Assembly: GCA_023375785.1 (NCBI GenBank)
Contig: SZWC01001606.1
Span: 158,172-222,171, forward strand
Source of the DNA: Penium margaritaceum
Lineage: Eukaryota > Streptophyta > Zygnematophyceae > Desmidiales > Peniaceae
Direction: 5' to 3'
Length of the DNA: 64,000 bases
Translations under genes and position numbers: made by a program
Notes under the pieces: generated by a model
Told to the model about the DNA's origin: nothing
Database searches by the model: none
The model's input: only the letters and a program-made list of their open reading frames with translations
Part shown: positions 35,057 to 45,017 of the stretch, in pieces
Position numbering within the stretch: position 1 is the first letter of the stretch
How the letters are laid out: every line of letters starts with the position of its first letter

Positions 35057-35888
35057 TAGCAGCAGCCAGCAGCAGCAGCAGCTTGCCGCGGCAGCGAGTA
35101 GTGGCAGCAGCGGCCAACAACAGCAGCATACATAAGCAGCTGGCAGTAGCAGCAGCTTGCAGCAGTAGCAGCCCGCAGCGGCAGCAACCGGCAGCAGTAG
35201 CCGACAGTAGCAGCTGCACGCAACAGCCAGCAGCAGCAGCAGCCAGTGGCAGCAGCAGCAGCCGGCTACAGCAGCAGCCGGCTGCAGCAGCCCGCAGTAG
35301 CAGCAGCAGCAGCTACTGCAATTGCGAGCCCGCTGCTCGAGGCAAGCAGCGGGCTGCTTGTATCGAGCAGCGAGCAGCTCGTTGCCTGCAGAAAGCAGCG
35401 AGCTCGCAGCGAGCAAGGCAAAAAAAAAAAGAAAACAAACAAACAAAAAAAACAGGGACACCCCCTCCCCTTTTTGCTTAGGAGTAGCAGCAGCAGCAGC
35501 CACCGCTGCAGCAAAAACAACATCAGTAGTAGTAGCTACAGCAGCAGTAGCAGCAAGAGCAGTAGCAGCAGCAGCAACTCAGCAGCGACAGTAGCAGCAG
35601 CAGCGGCTGTAGCAGCAGCAACAGCAACAGCGGCAGCAGCAGTAGTAGCAGTAGCCGCTGTAGCAGCAGCATCAACAGTAGCTACCCACCACTGCTGACG
35701 TCAGTGGCCGTCCGCTGACGTCACTACTCACGTCAACCACAGACAAAACAAAAACAACAAGCAGGACGCCACCAGGAGACTCTGCTGACGTCCGCCATCC
35801 TTGGCGGACGTCACTACTGACATCAGCAGCACACACCCAGCAACAAAGAAGAACAAAACCAGAAGAAAAAAAAGGCTTGGGACACACC
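35057..35888 (+). repeat. GCA/CAG-rich leader of D with A-rich insert
   Basis: The leader is dominated by interrupted GCA/GTA triplets (35057-35330 and 35480-35690) with an A-rich tract between (35419-35453). It gives Ala, Gln or Ser runs in every frame, so long open frames here are not evidence of a protein. TGACGTC repeats follow at 35695-35825. A second GCA array lies inside the first part of gag (35960-36250). Confidence 0.8.
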
Positions 35889-37382
35889 ATGGCTGAAAAT
35901 CACGAGGCAGAGGGGTCCTCCTCTGTGGGAGTGACCCCTACCTCCCCTTTCTTGTGGCGTCTGCAGCAGCAAGAGCTGCACCAGCGGTAGCAGCCACCGC
36001 TGCAGCAGCAGCAGCAGCAGCAACAGCGGCAGCAGTAGCAACGACAGCAGCTGCTGCAGCTGCACCAGTCACCGTAGCAGCAGCAGCGGCTACAGCAGTA
36101 GCAGCAGCAGCAGCAATAGCAACTGCAGCAGCGGCAATAGTAGTAGCAACAACTACAGCAGCTGCAGCAACAGTAGCAGCAACAACAGCAGTTGGCGCAG
36201 CAGCAGTAGCAGCGGCAGTAGCAGCAGCAGCAGCCGCTGCAGCCACAGCAGCCCACTGGTGTTGTCAGTGGCGACCCTGACCCCATCGTGGCTCTTCAGC
36301 ACTAGCTCGCCGCCTTGACGCAGTAGCTTGCCGCTCTACAGCCACCAGCCTCCCAGCCTGCCACCTGTGTGCTGCCATCGTTCGTCCCTCCAGGACACAC
36401 CAGCCCGGCTGTGTCTGCTACCACAAATTATCTGGCACAGCAGCAGACTCAGCGCCAGTGGCAGACTGTGACGTCCGTCCTTGGCCCCACTCTGGATGCC
36501 GGCCGCAGGAAAAAGGACTTTGAGACTCCGTTGCCGCCGCTTCAGGCCGGCGAGCAGTTCCGGAGCTGGGAGCTCAACTTCCAGATCTGGGCGTAAGGTG
36601 AGGGTCTATGGATGTACTACACCCTCCTTTATGACTCCACCCAGGCCGACCATCTGTATGATGTTGGTCGCGCCATTCGTGCCCTAGTCCCAGTCGCCCC
36701 TCCGGCGTCCCGCCTGGCCCTCGAGCATTTCCTCGGCGACTTCACCACTGACGTCCCTCCAGACCCTGCCGCCACCTGGCATGTCCTCACCAGGCCCCAT
36801 CGCCTGTCCAGCGATGCTCAGATCAGTCGTCTGCTCCGGGAGTTCAACTCCCTGCACATGGGGGAGACCGAGACAGTCACTGCCTACTGGCAGCAGGCAT
36901 AGGACATCCTTTGACGTCTCGGCACATCCGCTCCGCCCCCTCTATCCGCGCTTCTCACCATCGAGCGCGGCGCCACCAGTGCGTACGCGAACGTCTTCGT
37001 GCACTACCCCTAGGACGTCCTCTCCACCATAGCTGCCCAGGGCACCCTCATGCCCTGGGCGTACGAGCTCTTCCTCCGTGTTGAGGAAGCTTGACAGGAT
37101 TCCCAGCTCCATCGCATGGAGGCGCTTGCATCCCCTGCCGTCGCCTCCCCTACAGGTGCCTCCGTGGCCGTCGCCTCCCCTGCCGTTGCCTCCGTGGCCG
37201 TCGCCTGCCCCACAGCAGCTACCTCATCGTTGTCATGAACGAAGAAGAAGCGCAGGAACAGAAAAGGCAAGGGTCCACCGCAACAGCAGTAGTAGCAGTC
37301 GTCGACCGGGTCCAGCGGTGGTGGCTCGGTCTGCCACAATTGTGGTCAGCCTAGACATCGGTGGTACACATGCCCTCTGCCA
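35889..37382 (+). pseudogene. copia gag (element D)
   Basis: The candidate start is ATG 35889 (MAENHEAEGSSSVG), in frame with everything downstream to 39120. A Gln-rich stretch broken by many TAG codons follows, then the gag core: KKDFETPLPPLQAGEQFRSW, GLWMYYTLLYDSTQ, PHRLSSDAQISRLLREF, MGETETVTAYWQQA and AQGTLMPWAYELFLRVEEA. A basic Lys-rich patch precedes the zinc knuckle CHNCGQPRHRWYTC at 37332-37373 (CX2CX4HX4C). Stops at Q or R positions (TAG, TGA) are consistent with C-to-T decay. Confidence 0.8.
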
Positions 37383-39135
37383 ATGGACAAGGCCCGCGTC
37401 ATCGCCACCTTGCGACGCCAGCGGGAGCGCCGTCTCACCTCTGCCGCCGTCGCTACTGCTGGCCCTGACACTCCGACCTCTTCCAGCAGCTCGGCCACTC
37501 CGACAGCTTTGCCTGTCCTGCAGACACCCCCGCAACAGCAGTACTACTCACATCCATCGGTGCTTCCGCTTCCTTTGCCGGCCCACTCCTCCTACTACCT
37601 GGGCTCCGACGCTGTGGAGCAATACATCGCGCTCCAGCTTGGCCTGGCTCGCCCTCCTCCCCAGGGAAGTGCGAGTTGCGTCACTTCTTGCCCTCCTGCC
37701 CAGCTCTGCATGACTGAGTCTGAGCTGCGGTCATGTCCTGTCTCTTCGTCGGTCTCGTCGTCTCCCGTGGACTCCTCCACCCCACTCCTTGAGGACATTG
37801 CGTGGCTTGACGATTGGCATTCTCGTTTCGCGCTCCCTTCCACCGCATCCGTGTCCCTTGCTTGCTGTCATGTGACCGTCAACAAACTGGCGACCCCTGT
37901 CCAGGACCCTGCTGAGACTTGGATCATCGACTCCGGGGCCACGCATCACATGACGGCCTCTTGTGAGGCCTTCAGTATGATTGGCCCTGTCGGCAATGTC
38001 TCCGGTGTCTGGACGGGCTTCGGACAAGTGTTGCCGGTCCGTGGCGTTGGCGTCGTTTGTTTCTGTGGTCCTGCCGGTGACGTCTTTCTGACCGATGTCC
38101 TCCTCGTCCCTGGTCTCGAGCTCAGCCTCCTTTCCGTGACTGCCCTTGACCGCATGAGCATGGACGTTGTGCACTTGCGTGGTGTTGGCATTGTGTCGTT
38201 GCGTCCATCTGGTCTTGTCATACTACATGCCACCGCCCGTGGCAACCTGTGGCATGCCCCTCGCCTCTCCTCTTCCTCTCCCGTCTCTGCCTCGTCGACC
38301 ACCACAGGCCATGTGTTTGTTACCAATACGCTTTCTCCTCAGAACACCCGCCTCTTGCACCGCCGCCTTTGCCACGTCCACTCCACCGCCATAGACAACA
38401 TGCTCCGCACCCAGCCGGCCAAGGGCCTTGACCCGGAGACTTTCCCTCTCCCGTGCCCCACTGAGTGCATTGACTGCGCTCAGGGGAAGATGCATCAATC
38501 CATGTATCCCTTGTCTTCCTCCCGTGCGTCCGTCCCTCTTGACCTGGTCCACTCGGACGTCATGGGCCCTCTCCCCACCGCGTCCGTCGGGGAACATGGC
38601 CGCTATGTCCTCACCCTCATGGACGACTATTCTCGCTACCGTTGGGTCTTATGCCTCCGTCAGAAGAGCGATGTCGCTCGGGCCATTCAGGACTGGCTTG
38701 TCCTTGCGGAATGCGAGTGTGGCTGCCCTCTTCGCCGCTTTCGTTCCGATCGCGGCGGCGAGTACATGGGCAAGGCCACGGCCTTTCTTGCCTCCCGCGG
38801 CGTCCACCATGAGACGTCTTCGCCCTACACATCCGCCCAGAACGGCGTCTCCGAGCGTTGGAACCGCAACATGGCCGACGCCGTCCGCACCATGCGCGTT
38901 GAGTCCGGTCTGTCCGATGGCTTCTATTTTGAATCCATGGCCTACATCACCTGGGTCTGGAACCGGATTCCCCACGGTCCTCTTCCCCGTCAGTCCACAC
39001 CCTACCAGCACTGGTGCGGTCGGCGTGCTGACATCCGCCCGGCTCGTGTCTGGGGCTACGTAGCCATTGTGTTGCTGCCCGCCCCACAGCAAGGCGGCAA
39101 GCTTGCCCCACGCGGCCGCCCCTGCATATGGCCGC
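37383..39135 (+). pseudogene. copia protease and integrase (element D)
   Basis: The open frame continues in gag's frame. Protease: WIIDSGATHHMTASC, with intact DSGA, at 37920-37960. Integrase: LLHRRLCHVHSTAID and CIDCAQGKMHQS (HHCC), VHSDVMGPLP, LTLMDDYSRYRWVL, RFRSDRGGEYMG, SAQNGVSERWNRNMADAV and WVWNRIPHGPLPRQSTPYQHW, so the D,D,E core is intact. The frame is thrown off at about 39120 by a 16-bp duplication (GGCCGCCCCTGCATAT). Confidence 0.92.
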
Positions 39136-40016
39136 CCCTGCACCTTCCTCGGTGTGTCTTGTCAGTCCAAGGCCTAGTGCTTCTGGGACCCGTCCTGGCA
39201 CTACATCGTTGAGTCCCGTGATGCCCTCTTCTTCAAATACCTGTTTCCTTGCGACCTCATCCGCTCCGGCTCGTCCGTGTCCCTCTCGTTGCGTGGAGGA
39301 GTGGTAAGTCCGTCCTCCGTCTTGTCGCTTCCGGGAGACACAGCACTCCGTCCCTCTGAGCCGGTAGCCCCTGTCGCGTCCTCTAAGCCAGCAGCCCCAG
39401 TTGCGTCCGCTGGCCCCTCCGGGCCAGCAGGGCCAGTCCCGTCCGCGGGCCCCTGTGAGCCAGCGCCAGTCGCATCTGCTGGCCCCTCTGGGCCAGCAGC
39501 GCCGGTCACGTCCACTGGCCCCTCTGGGCCTGCAGCCCCAGTTGCCTCCGCTGATCCCTCTGGACCAGCAGCCCCGGTCGTGTCCGCTGGCCCCTCCGGG
39601 CCAGCAGCCCCAGTTGCCTCCGCTGGTGCCTCCGGACCAGCAGCCTCGGTCGTGTCCGCTGGTCCCTCTGGGCTAGCAGCCCCAGTCGACTCCGCTGGTC
39701 CCTCCGGAAAATCAGCCCCAGTCGTGTCCGCTGGCCCCTTCGGGCCAGCAGCCCAAGTCGCCTCCGCTGGTCCCTCCGGACCAGTAGCCCCGGTCGTGCC
39801 CGTTGGCCCCTCCGGGCCAGCAGCCCCAGTCGCCTCCGCTGGTGCCTCCGGACCAGCAGCCCCGGTCGTGTCCGCTGGCCCCTCCGGGCCAGCAGCCCCA
39901 GTCGCCTCCGCTGGCTCCTACGGGCCAGGCGCTCCGTCCGCCTCCGTTGGCCCGTCGGACTCAGTGCCATCTCCTGCCCGGTCACGCTATACACGTGGCC
40001 GAGGTGGCAGCCTTTG
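39136..40016 (+). pseudogene. Element D linker with 17 copies of a 12-residue repeat
   Basis: After the frameshift the frame reads CFWDPSWHYIVESRDALFF, then from about 39361 to 39970 a tandem array of 36-bp units coding PAAPVASAGPSG-like repeats, about 17 in all. The sequence then reads ARSRYTRGRGG and meets a TGA at 40015-40017. The array lies between integrase and RT, where the other elements have an irregular Pro/Ser linker. It is probably a flexible spacer. Confidence 0.85.
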
Positions 40017-40017
40017 A

Positions 40018-41865
40018 CCTCGGTCGACAGTGAGCGCACAGACCGTCGCACCGCGTCCTGTGGCGCCTCGACCCCCTGTGGCTCCACGTGTCTCCTCCAC
40101 TCCCATGGTCGTGAGTGGGGACCCTGGCACGAAGGCTCTCCGCTTGACCACCTCAGCCATCATCTCCGACCTTCACCCGGGCTGTGCATTGGGCTACGCC
40201 ATGCTTCATCACGAGCATCGGCATGCCGTCATGGCTGCACTTGCCCGCATCCCACCTAGAGCTCGTGATGCACACGCCCTCTCCGTCCGATCTACAGCAC
40301 GCCCGGAGGACCCATCCACCCTACGCAAGGCTCGAGCCTCTTCTGAGGCCGCACATTGGGATGCTGCCTATGCCAAGGAGCTTGCTGCTATCCGGCAGCA
40401 CCACGTGTATGACCTCGTCGACCTCCCTCCAAGTCTGAAGGCCATTGGCGCCAAGTGGGTCTTTCGACGCAAGTGGAAGCCTGATGGGTCCTTGGACAAG
40501 TACAAGGCCCGCCTCACAGCAAAGGGGTTTGTTCAGGTCCCTGGGGTTGATTACGACCAGATCTTTGCCCCTATTGGTCGGTTCTCCACTAGCCAGGCGC
40601 TCTTCAGCCTGGTCGCCCAGTATGGGTGGGAGCTCCATCAGATGGACGTGAGCAACGCGTTCCTCCATGGCTCACTGGAGGGTGAGGAGCTCTACATGGT
40701 GCAGCCCCCAGGCTTCGACGACGGTACTGGGAGAGTCTGGCGGCTGCGGAAGGCCCTCTATGGTCTGAAGCAGTCGCCTCGGTGCTGGAACCAGGAGATC
40801 AGCAGCACACTTCTCCGTGGCGGCCTCCAGTGCAGCACCGCTGATCCCGCACTGTTTCTCAGCCCATAAGGTCAGACCTTCGCCGCAGTTCTGGTATACG
40901 TTGACGATCTCCTCATTGCGTCACCAGACGCGGCCGCCATCTAGCGTGTCAAGGATTTGCTGCACACCGCCTACCAGATGAAGGATCTTGCGTCTGCCCG
41001 AGTCTTCCTGGGCATGGAGCTCGAGCATGATCGCTCCCAGAGCATCCTACACGTCCACCAGGCTGCCTATGTGCAGACCCTGTCAGCTCGCTTTGCCGAG
41101 GACCTGCCCCTCGTGTCCAGCGCTTCCTCACCCATGTCACCCGATGGCCAAGTGAAGCTGAAGAGTCTTGACCCAGCTGTTGTGGGGGAGCCAATTGATG
41201 TGACCACGTATCTGCGGATCATCAGGTCACTGATTTTCCTGGCGACGACGACGCGTCCAGACATCGCGTTCGCCGTCAACCTCCTGGCCCAATTCTCTCA
41301 GGAGCCGTGTCACCTCCACTACGAGGCCGCGATCCGAGTTCTGCGCTATGTCGTCTTGACCCCTCGGCGCGGTCTCATGTTCCGCCGCCAGCCGTCCGTC
41401 GTCGCAGTGGGCTACACCGACAGCGACTGGGCTGGCAGTCCAGACGGTAAGAGTCGCACAGGCTGGATCTTCCTAATCGGTGGCACAGCTGTGTCTTGGC
41501 GCAGTGGCAAGCAGGGGTGCATTGCACACAACACTGTTGAGGCTGAGTACGTGGCCCTTGGCTCAAGCGCGTGTGAGAGTGTGTGGTTGCGTCGTCTGTT
41601 GTCCGAGTTGCGTCAGTCTGTTGCATCCATCACCTTGAATTGTGATAATGAGAGTGCCATGGCCATTGCAGACAATGACGGTGTGCATCACACTCGCACA
41701 AATCACATCAATGTTGAGTATCACTATGTGCGTTTGTTGTTGCACGACGACAGCATCAACATTGTGTGGGTTGAGACAGCACGCCGGCTGGCTGACTTCC
41801 TGACCAAGGCACTGAAGCGAGACTCGTTCAAGAAGGCTGTGAGTTCAGTCGGCGTGCGTCCGTGA
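40018..41865 (+). pseudogene. copia RT and RNase H (element D)
   Basis: Same frame as the linker. RT: AAHWDAAYAKELAAIRQH, YDLVDLPP, KWVFRRKWKPDGSLDKYKAR, KGFVQVPGVDYDQIFAPIGR, QMDVSNAFLHGSLEGEELYM, LRKALYGLKQSPRCW and VLVYVDDLLIASP (YVDD intact at about 40893). RNase H: GYTDSDWAGSPDGKSRTGWI, SWRSGKQGCIAHNTVEAEY, LNCDNESAMAI, HHTRTNHINVEYHYV and LADFLTKALKRDSF, with the stop at 41863-41865. Only two stops (40867 TAA, 40942 TAG) break the region. Confidence 0.93.
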
Positions 41866-41965
41866 CTTGCCCTTTTTGTCTCTGCCTACGTCTCTGCGCG
41901 TCCTGGGGGAGTCTGTTTGTCGACCGTGTCTCTGCCCGCCCATGTGCACTACGCCTGTGAGTCAT

Positions 41966-41972
41966 GGGGGAG
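41966..41972 (+). promoter_or_regulatory. Polypurine tract of D
   Basis: GGGGGAG in the GTCATGGGGGAG context, directly before the TGTTGG of the 3' LTR. Confidence 0.88.
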
Positions 41973-42798
41973 TGTTGGATTTTGCGCTCATTGTGCTCTG
42001 TTGTGTCCTCCCGGCTTGTGTACATCGGCGTGCAGATGACTGACGGTGAGACTCGACGCTGATGGAGGGTTGTCTGGTGGAGTCGATGTACGTTGAGATC
42101 TTCTCGCAGTTCGCTGGAGCCTCCTCTCTCCGGCGACATGTTCAGCTCCATCGGCATGCCTCCTTGGCGGTCGCGCTGCCGGCGGTCACTGCCACCGCAG
42201 TCGCTGGCTGCATGCGTCCAGCGCGTCCTGTCGCGCCTGCGTCGTCATGCGTTGCCTAGGGTCCTTGTTGCATGTTGCATGGCCCTGGTCGGCAACATAA
42301 ACCATCGTGGGCACTGCCTGGGTTCAGGCAGCCATAACTCCTCGCTACTATTTTTTTAGTTGATTATGACTGCACGGCTTCGTTTGCAGCATCGGTATTA
42401 TGGTATGGTCCAGTTTTCAGGCAAAACGGACGACGCCCGGGTTTTGGGCTGTCAGCTGTCTGACAAGCCTCACTGAGAAAACCTGCCAGCCTGAAAACAA
42501 CTATTTTCTGATTGGCTGGTGAACTGAGTAACAAGCTCTACAGAGCTGAGGGGGAGCTAGAACTTGGAGGGGTCTCCCATTGCTATTCTTTCTTGATTGC
42601 TAATCAGTTGCTATCAGTTTCCAGGTGCTTTCTGGCGCTAACATTGGCACGCGCACTTCTGAGTAACAAACCGAGAGCTTCCAGACTTAGACTCTAGAGC
42701 AGCAGACTGAGGGGGCAGCTGACTTAAGCAACGAGCGTGGAAGCCCGCACGCTGCATCAACAATGCTACTGCCCCAACCTGCTGCCTAGTTTCCATCT
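41973..42798 (+). repeat. 3' LTR of D
   Basis: Starts TGTTGGATTTTGCGC and ends CCATCT, followed by the CACAC duplication at 42799-42803. It keeps the canonical TGTTGG start that the 5' copy has lost. Confidence 0.92.
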
Positions 42799-42803
42799 CA
42801 CAC

Positions 42804-43370
42804 ATGTACTGATTAAGTGACAATGGCCCTACCTGGGGAAGCGTCAGGCGTGTCCACTCTGGCTGGAGCCATTGACGTCCTCAAGCTACCACTACTGCTT
42901 GACCCTGGAGTGCTTTTTGGCACACACATTGCCATTGCATGACTCTCTATGATTCCATGATGCGGTAGATACTAGGGCTCGTACATTCTCACTGCCGTGC
43001 CCTGCATCATGTTTTCTTGCCTTGCATGTTCTGGGGGGGGGGGCTGCATATTTCCCGGGCGCTGATCCTTAGGGGGCCACCGTGCCGGCCTTGGCCGTGC
43101 ACTGGTGAGCAGCCGCCCTCGGATTATTCCGAGTGGTCGGGCTCGACCCCCGGGTGGCGGCACTTGCTCATCCGAGCGTGATCCTTGAGGTGTGCGTGTG
43201 CTCACCGATACGTACCTCGCTCGCTCCCCCACTCTTCCTGTCTTGGTTGAGTACACGATTCTAAGGCAAGTTACCGCATCTATGGCGTATCTCACGCATT
43301 GTGCCTCGTTGCTCTCATCAACCCCGCGTCACATGGGTTAGCCAAGCAAATTCCTAGCAACTATGTCACA
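42804..43370 (+). repeat. 3' LTR of E, second fragment
   Basis: Resumes the E LTR after D and matches F's LTR: GACAATGGCC.CACCTGG, GGGCTCGTACATTCTCACTG, CCGTGCCCTGCATCATGT. The folded core is at 43061-43161, and a poly-G run lies at 43032-43043. The end at ~43370 is approximate because no intact sibling boundary is available. From 43371 to 43600 no feature is recognised. Confidence 0.75.
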
Positions 43371-43599
43371 TGGGTCCAGGTCCATCCGACGACATCAGGA
43401 GAGCATGAAATATTCTGTAGAATCCTGCCCTATGACGATACGTTGGTCTGTGGGTCACGCTCCGGCGCCCACCCCGTGGGATTTTACCCACCTGGTTGAG
43501 CTGACGCGTCCAACCATTCCATTCCGAGGGCTTTCTCTACTCTCCTACCCACTTACGATAGTAGTTCATTACTGACATGAAATGCGGGCACCTGCCAAA

Positions 43600-44119
43600 C
43601 CACTTTCCGCGACACTAGACGTCAGCGCTAGGTCAGTGTGTGATCAATAGTCACAAGTCTGAGGCAAAACTGCAAGGGTCTGGATAGGAACCAACTGCAA
43701 GTGTCAAGAAACTCAAATGAATGAAGTTGCACAGAATAACAAACAACTGAGGCCTAGACAGCATATATAGTGTCTCAGTCCTAGTGGGCACTCACACACG
43801 TGGCGCACAAGGGCGCACATTTTCTAGCAGGACAAAACAGTGGCAGAAACACTGTTTTGGGCATAACTCCCTGCAGACACGTCGGAATGACGAGCCTTCT
43901 GAACCAGAACGGCCGTATTGACAAGATCTACGTCCTGATAAGCTGCATGCCTATGTGCTAGCCCATGGAACAAATCCAAAATAAGAAGAGAGTCTTCTGG
44001 GTGCTCGTCCGGCCGCCAGTGCCTCCGGGGTTCGCATCGGGGACCATGTCGTCGCGCTCTCCTGTGTCACTGCTCTCCTGGCTGTTGCTCGTGACAGGTA
44101 GAAGCCATACACACCAACA
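43600..44119 (-). repeat. 3' LTR of element H
   Basis: On the minus strand it starts TGTTGGTGTGTATGGCTTC at 44119, next to a GGGGGAG polypurine tract (44120-44126). It is homologous to the LTR at 11890-12696, sharing GCGCGACGACATGGTCCCCG, CCAAAACAGTGTTT and ACCCTTGCAGTTTTG. The outer end is approximate. Confidence 0.65.
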
Positions 44120-44337
44120 CTCCCCCTGGCTGACACAACTGTCAACGCAGCGATTTCTGAGCGAAGGCAAGGAAGGATGGCTCAGGCAACCAATCATAGC
44201 GAGTACCTAGCAAGCATGCCAAAGCACAGGGTCTCCTCGCGACAATGGTGCATCCCACCAAGTGTCCAGGTCTCGACCATGCACGAGGTCAATCTCACAC
44301 CTATGTGTCATACATGATACAAGAGAGGCAAAGAAAC
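44120..44337 (-). mobile_element. Element H remnant, split by element B
   Basis: Polypurine tract and a piece of 3' untranslated region on the minus strand, containing one hairpin unit (44230-44278). It ends in GAAAC (44333-44337), the target site of element B. The same kind of sequence resumes after B at 59999, with two more minus-strand hairpin units. No coding part of H is recognised. Confidence 0.65.
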
Positions 44338-45005
44338 TGTTGGTTTGTGTGGCTTCCACCCGTCACGACCGACACTGCTAGTTTACCGATGTACCCACAT
44401 TTGGGGTATATGGCAGAGGAGGGCGTGACGACACGACGGGCCTCCGGACTGCACCGAGACTTCTCCAGCACCTACGACAGCGCTGGCGAGATGTGGTCGA
44501 TGCGTTCCGGCAGCCATGTGGGCTTGTCAGGAGGCAAGAGAGTTTTCTCGGTGGGTTGAGACCCGCCCACCCGGTTGACTGTACTGGTGCGACAAGGAGA
44601 CCCGATGGCTGTTGTGGGGTTTCCGACGTTTGGAAAGCCGTCTGTGATGTCTGGACGTTGATTTCGAGATGTTTTGACACTGCTCATATTTTCTCGGTGG
44701 TCGAGACCCGGGCACTCGGCGAGCTGTCCCGGTGCCTCGAGGAGACCACCTTTGTTAATCTTGTGGTATATGCAGTGTGTTCTCCCTGTTGAATCATTTC
44801 GGTTCAACAGGGGTGACGGGGCCCGGTGCAGCTAGCTGCCGGCGCCCCTATATAAGCCCGCTAGGGGCTCATTTGTAAACTCTCCTTGTTCTTTATATTC
44901 AGCGTTCCAGACTTAGCCAAATTCTTGCCATTTTGCATCGCACTCACACACAGAGCTCACGTTCGTTTTTGCATGGGCCTGCATGCCCTATTTTTTTTTC
45001 CAATT
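44338..45005 (+). repeat. 5' LTR of B
   Basis: Starts TGTTGGTTTGTGTGGCTTCC and ends CCAATT. The 3' terminus is not the canonical CA, but both copies agree. A TATATAAGCC motif at about 44851 is a plausible TATA box. Two hairpin units lie at 44554-44602 and 44699-44747. Confidence 0.92.
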
Positions 45006-45017
45006 TGGTATCAGAGC
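45006..45017 (+). promoter_or_regulatory. Primer binding site of B
   Basis: Perfect TGGTATCAGAGC directly after the LTR. Confidence 0.9.

Larger units (their letters stand above)
33923..42798 (+). mobile_element. Ty1/copia element D, complete structure, nested in E's LTR
   Basis: The two LTRs, 33923-34757 (835 bp) and 41973-42798 (826 bp), are flanked by the 5-bp duplication CACAC. A primer site (34758) and polypurine tract (41966-41972) are in the expected places. Gag, protease, integrase, RT and RNase H are present in order. The LTRs differ visibly by many substitutions, so insertion is not very recent. Stops and one frameshifting duplication make it non-autonomous now. Confidence 0.92.
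27540..43370 (+). mobile_element. Ty1/copia element E, 5' LTR missing, 3' LTR split by D
   Basis: Order: ORF0, gag (28484), protease, integrase, RT, RNase H (stop 33772), polypurine tract (33854-33860), 3' LTR start (33861). The LTR is cut at 33922 by element D and resumes at 42804. Joining 33861-33922 to 42804 onward restores an alignment to the 3' LTR of F, which confirms the nesting. The 5' LTR is absent because the sequence to the left belongs to element F. The LTR 3' end at ~43370 is approximate. Confidence 0.85.

Noticed and set aside
35083-36280. Ala-, Gln- and Ser-rich open frames on both strands
   Set aside because: GCA/CAG triplet arrays are open in several frames at once. Only the frame tied to the gag core and zinc knuckle of D was kept.
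39506-40087. Minus-strand Arg/Leu-rich frame opposite D's linker
   Set aside because: It is the antisense of the 36-bp repeat array, which stays open because the repeat length is a multiple of three.
43951-44210. Short plus and minus frames in the H LTR
   Set aside because: They lie in LTR sequence that aligns to another LTR at 12 kb. The same frames are not kept there.
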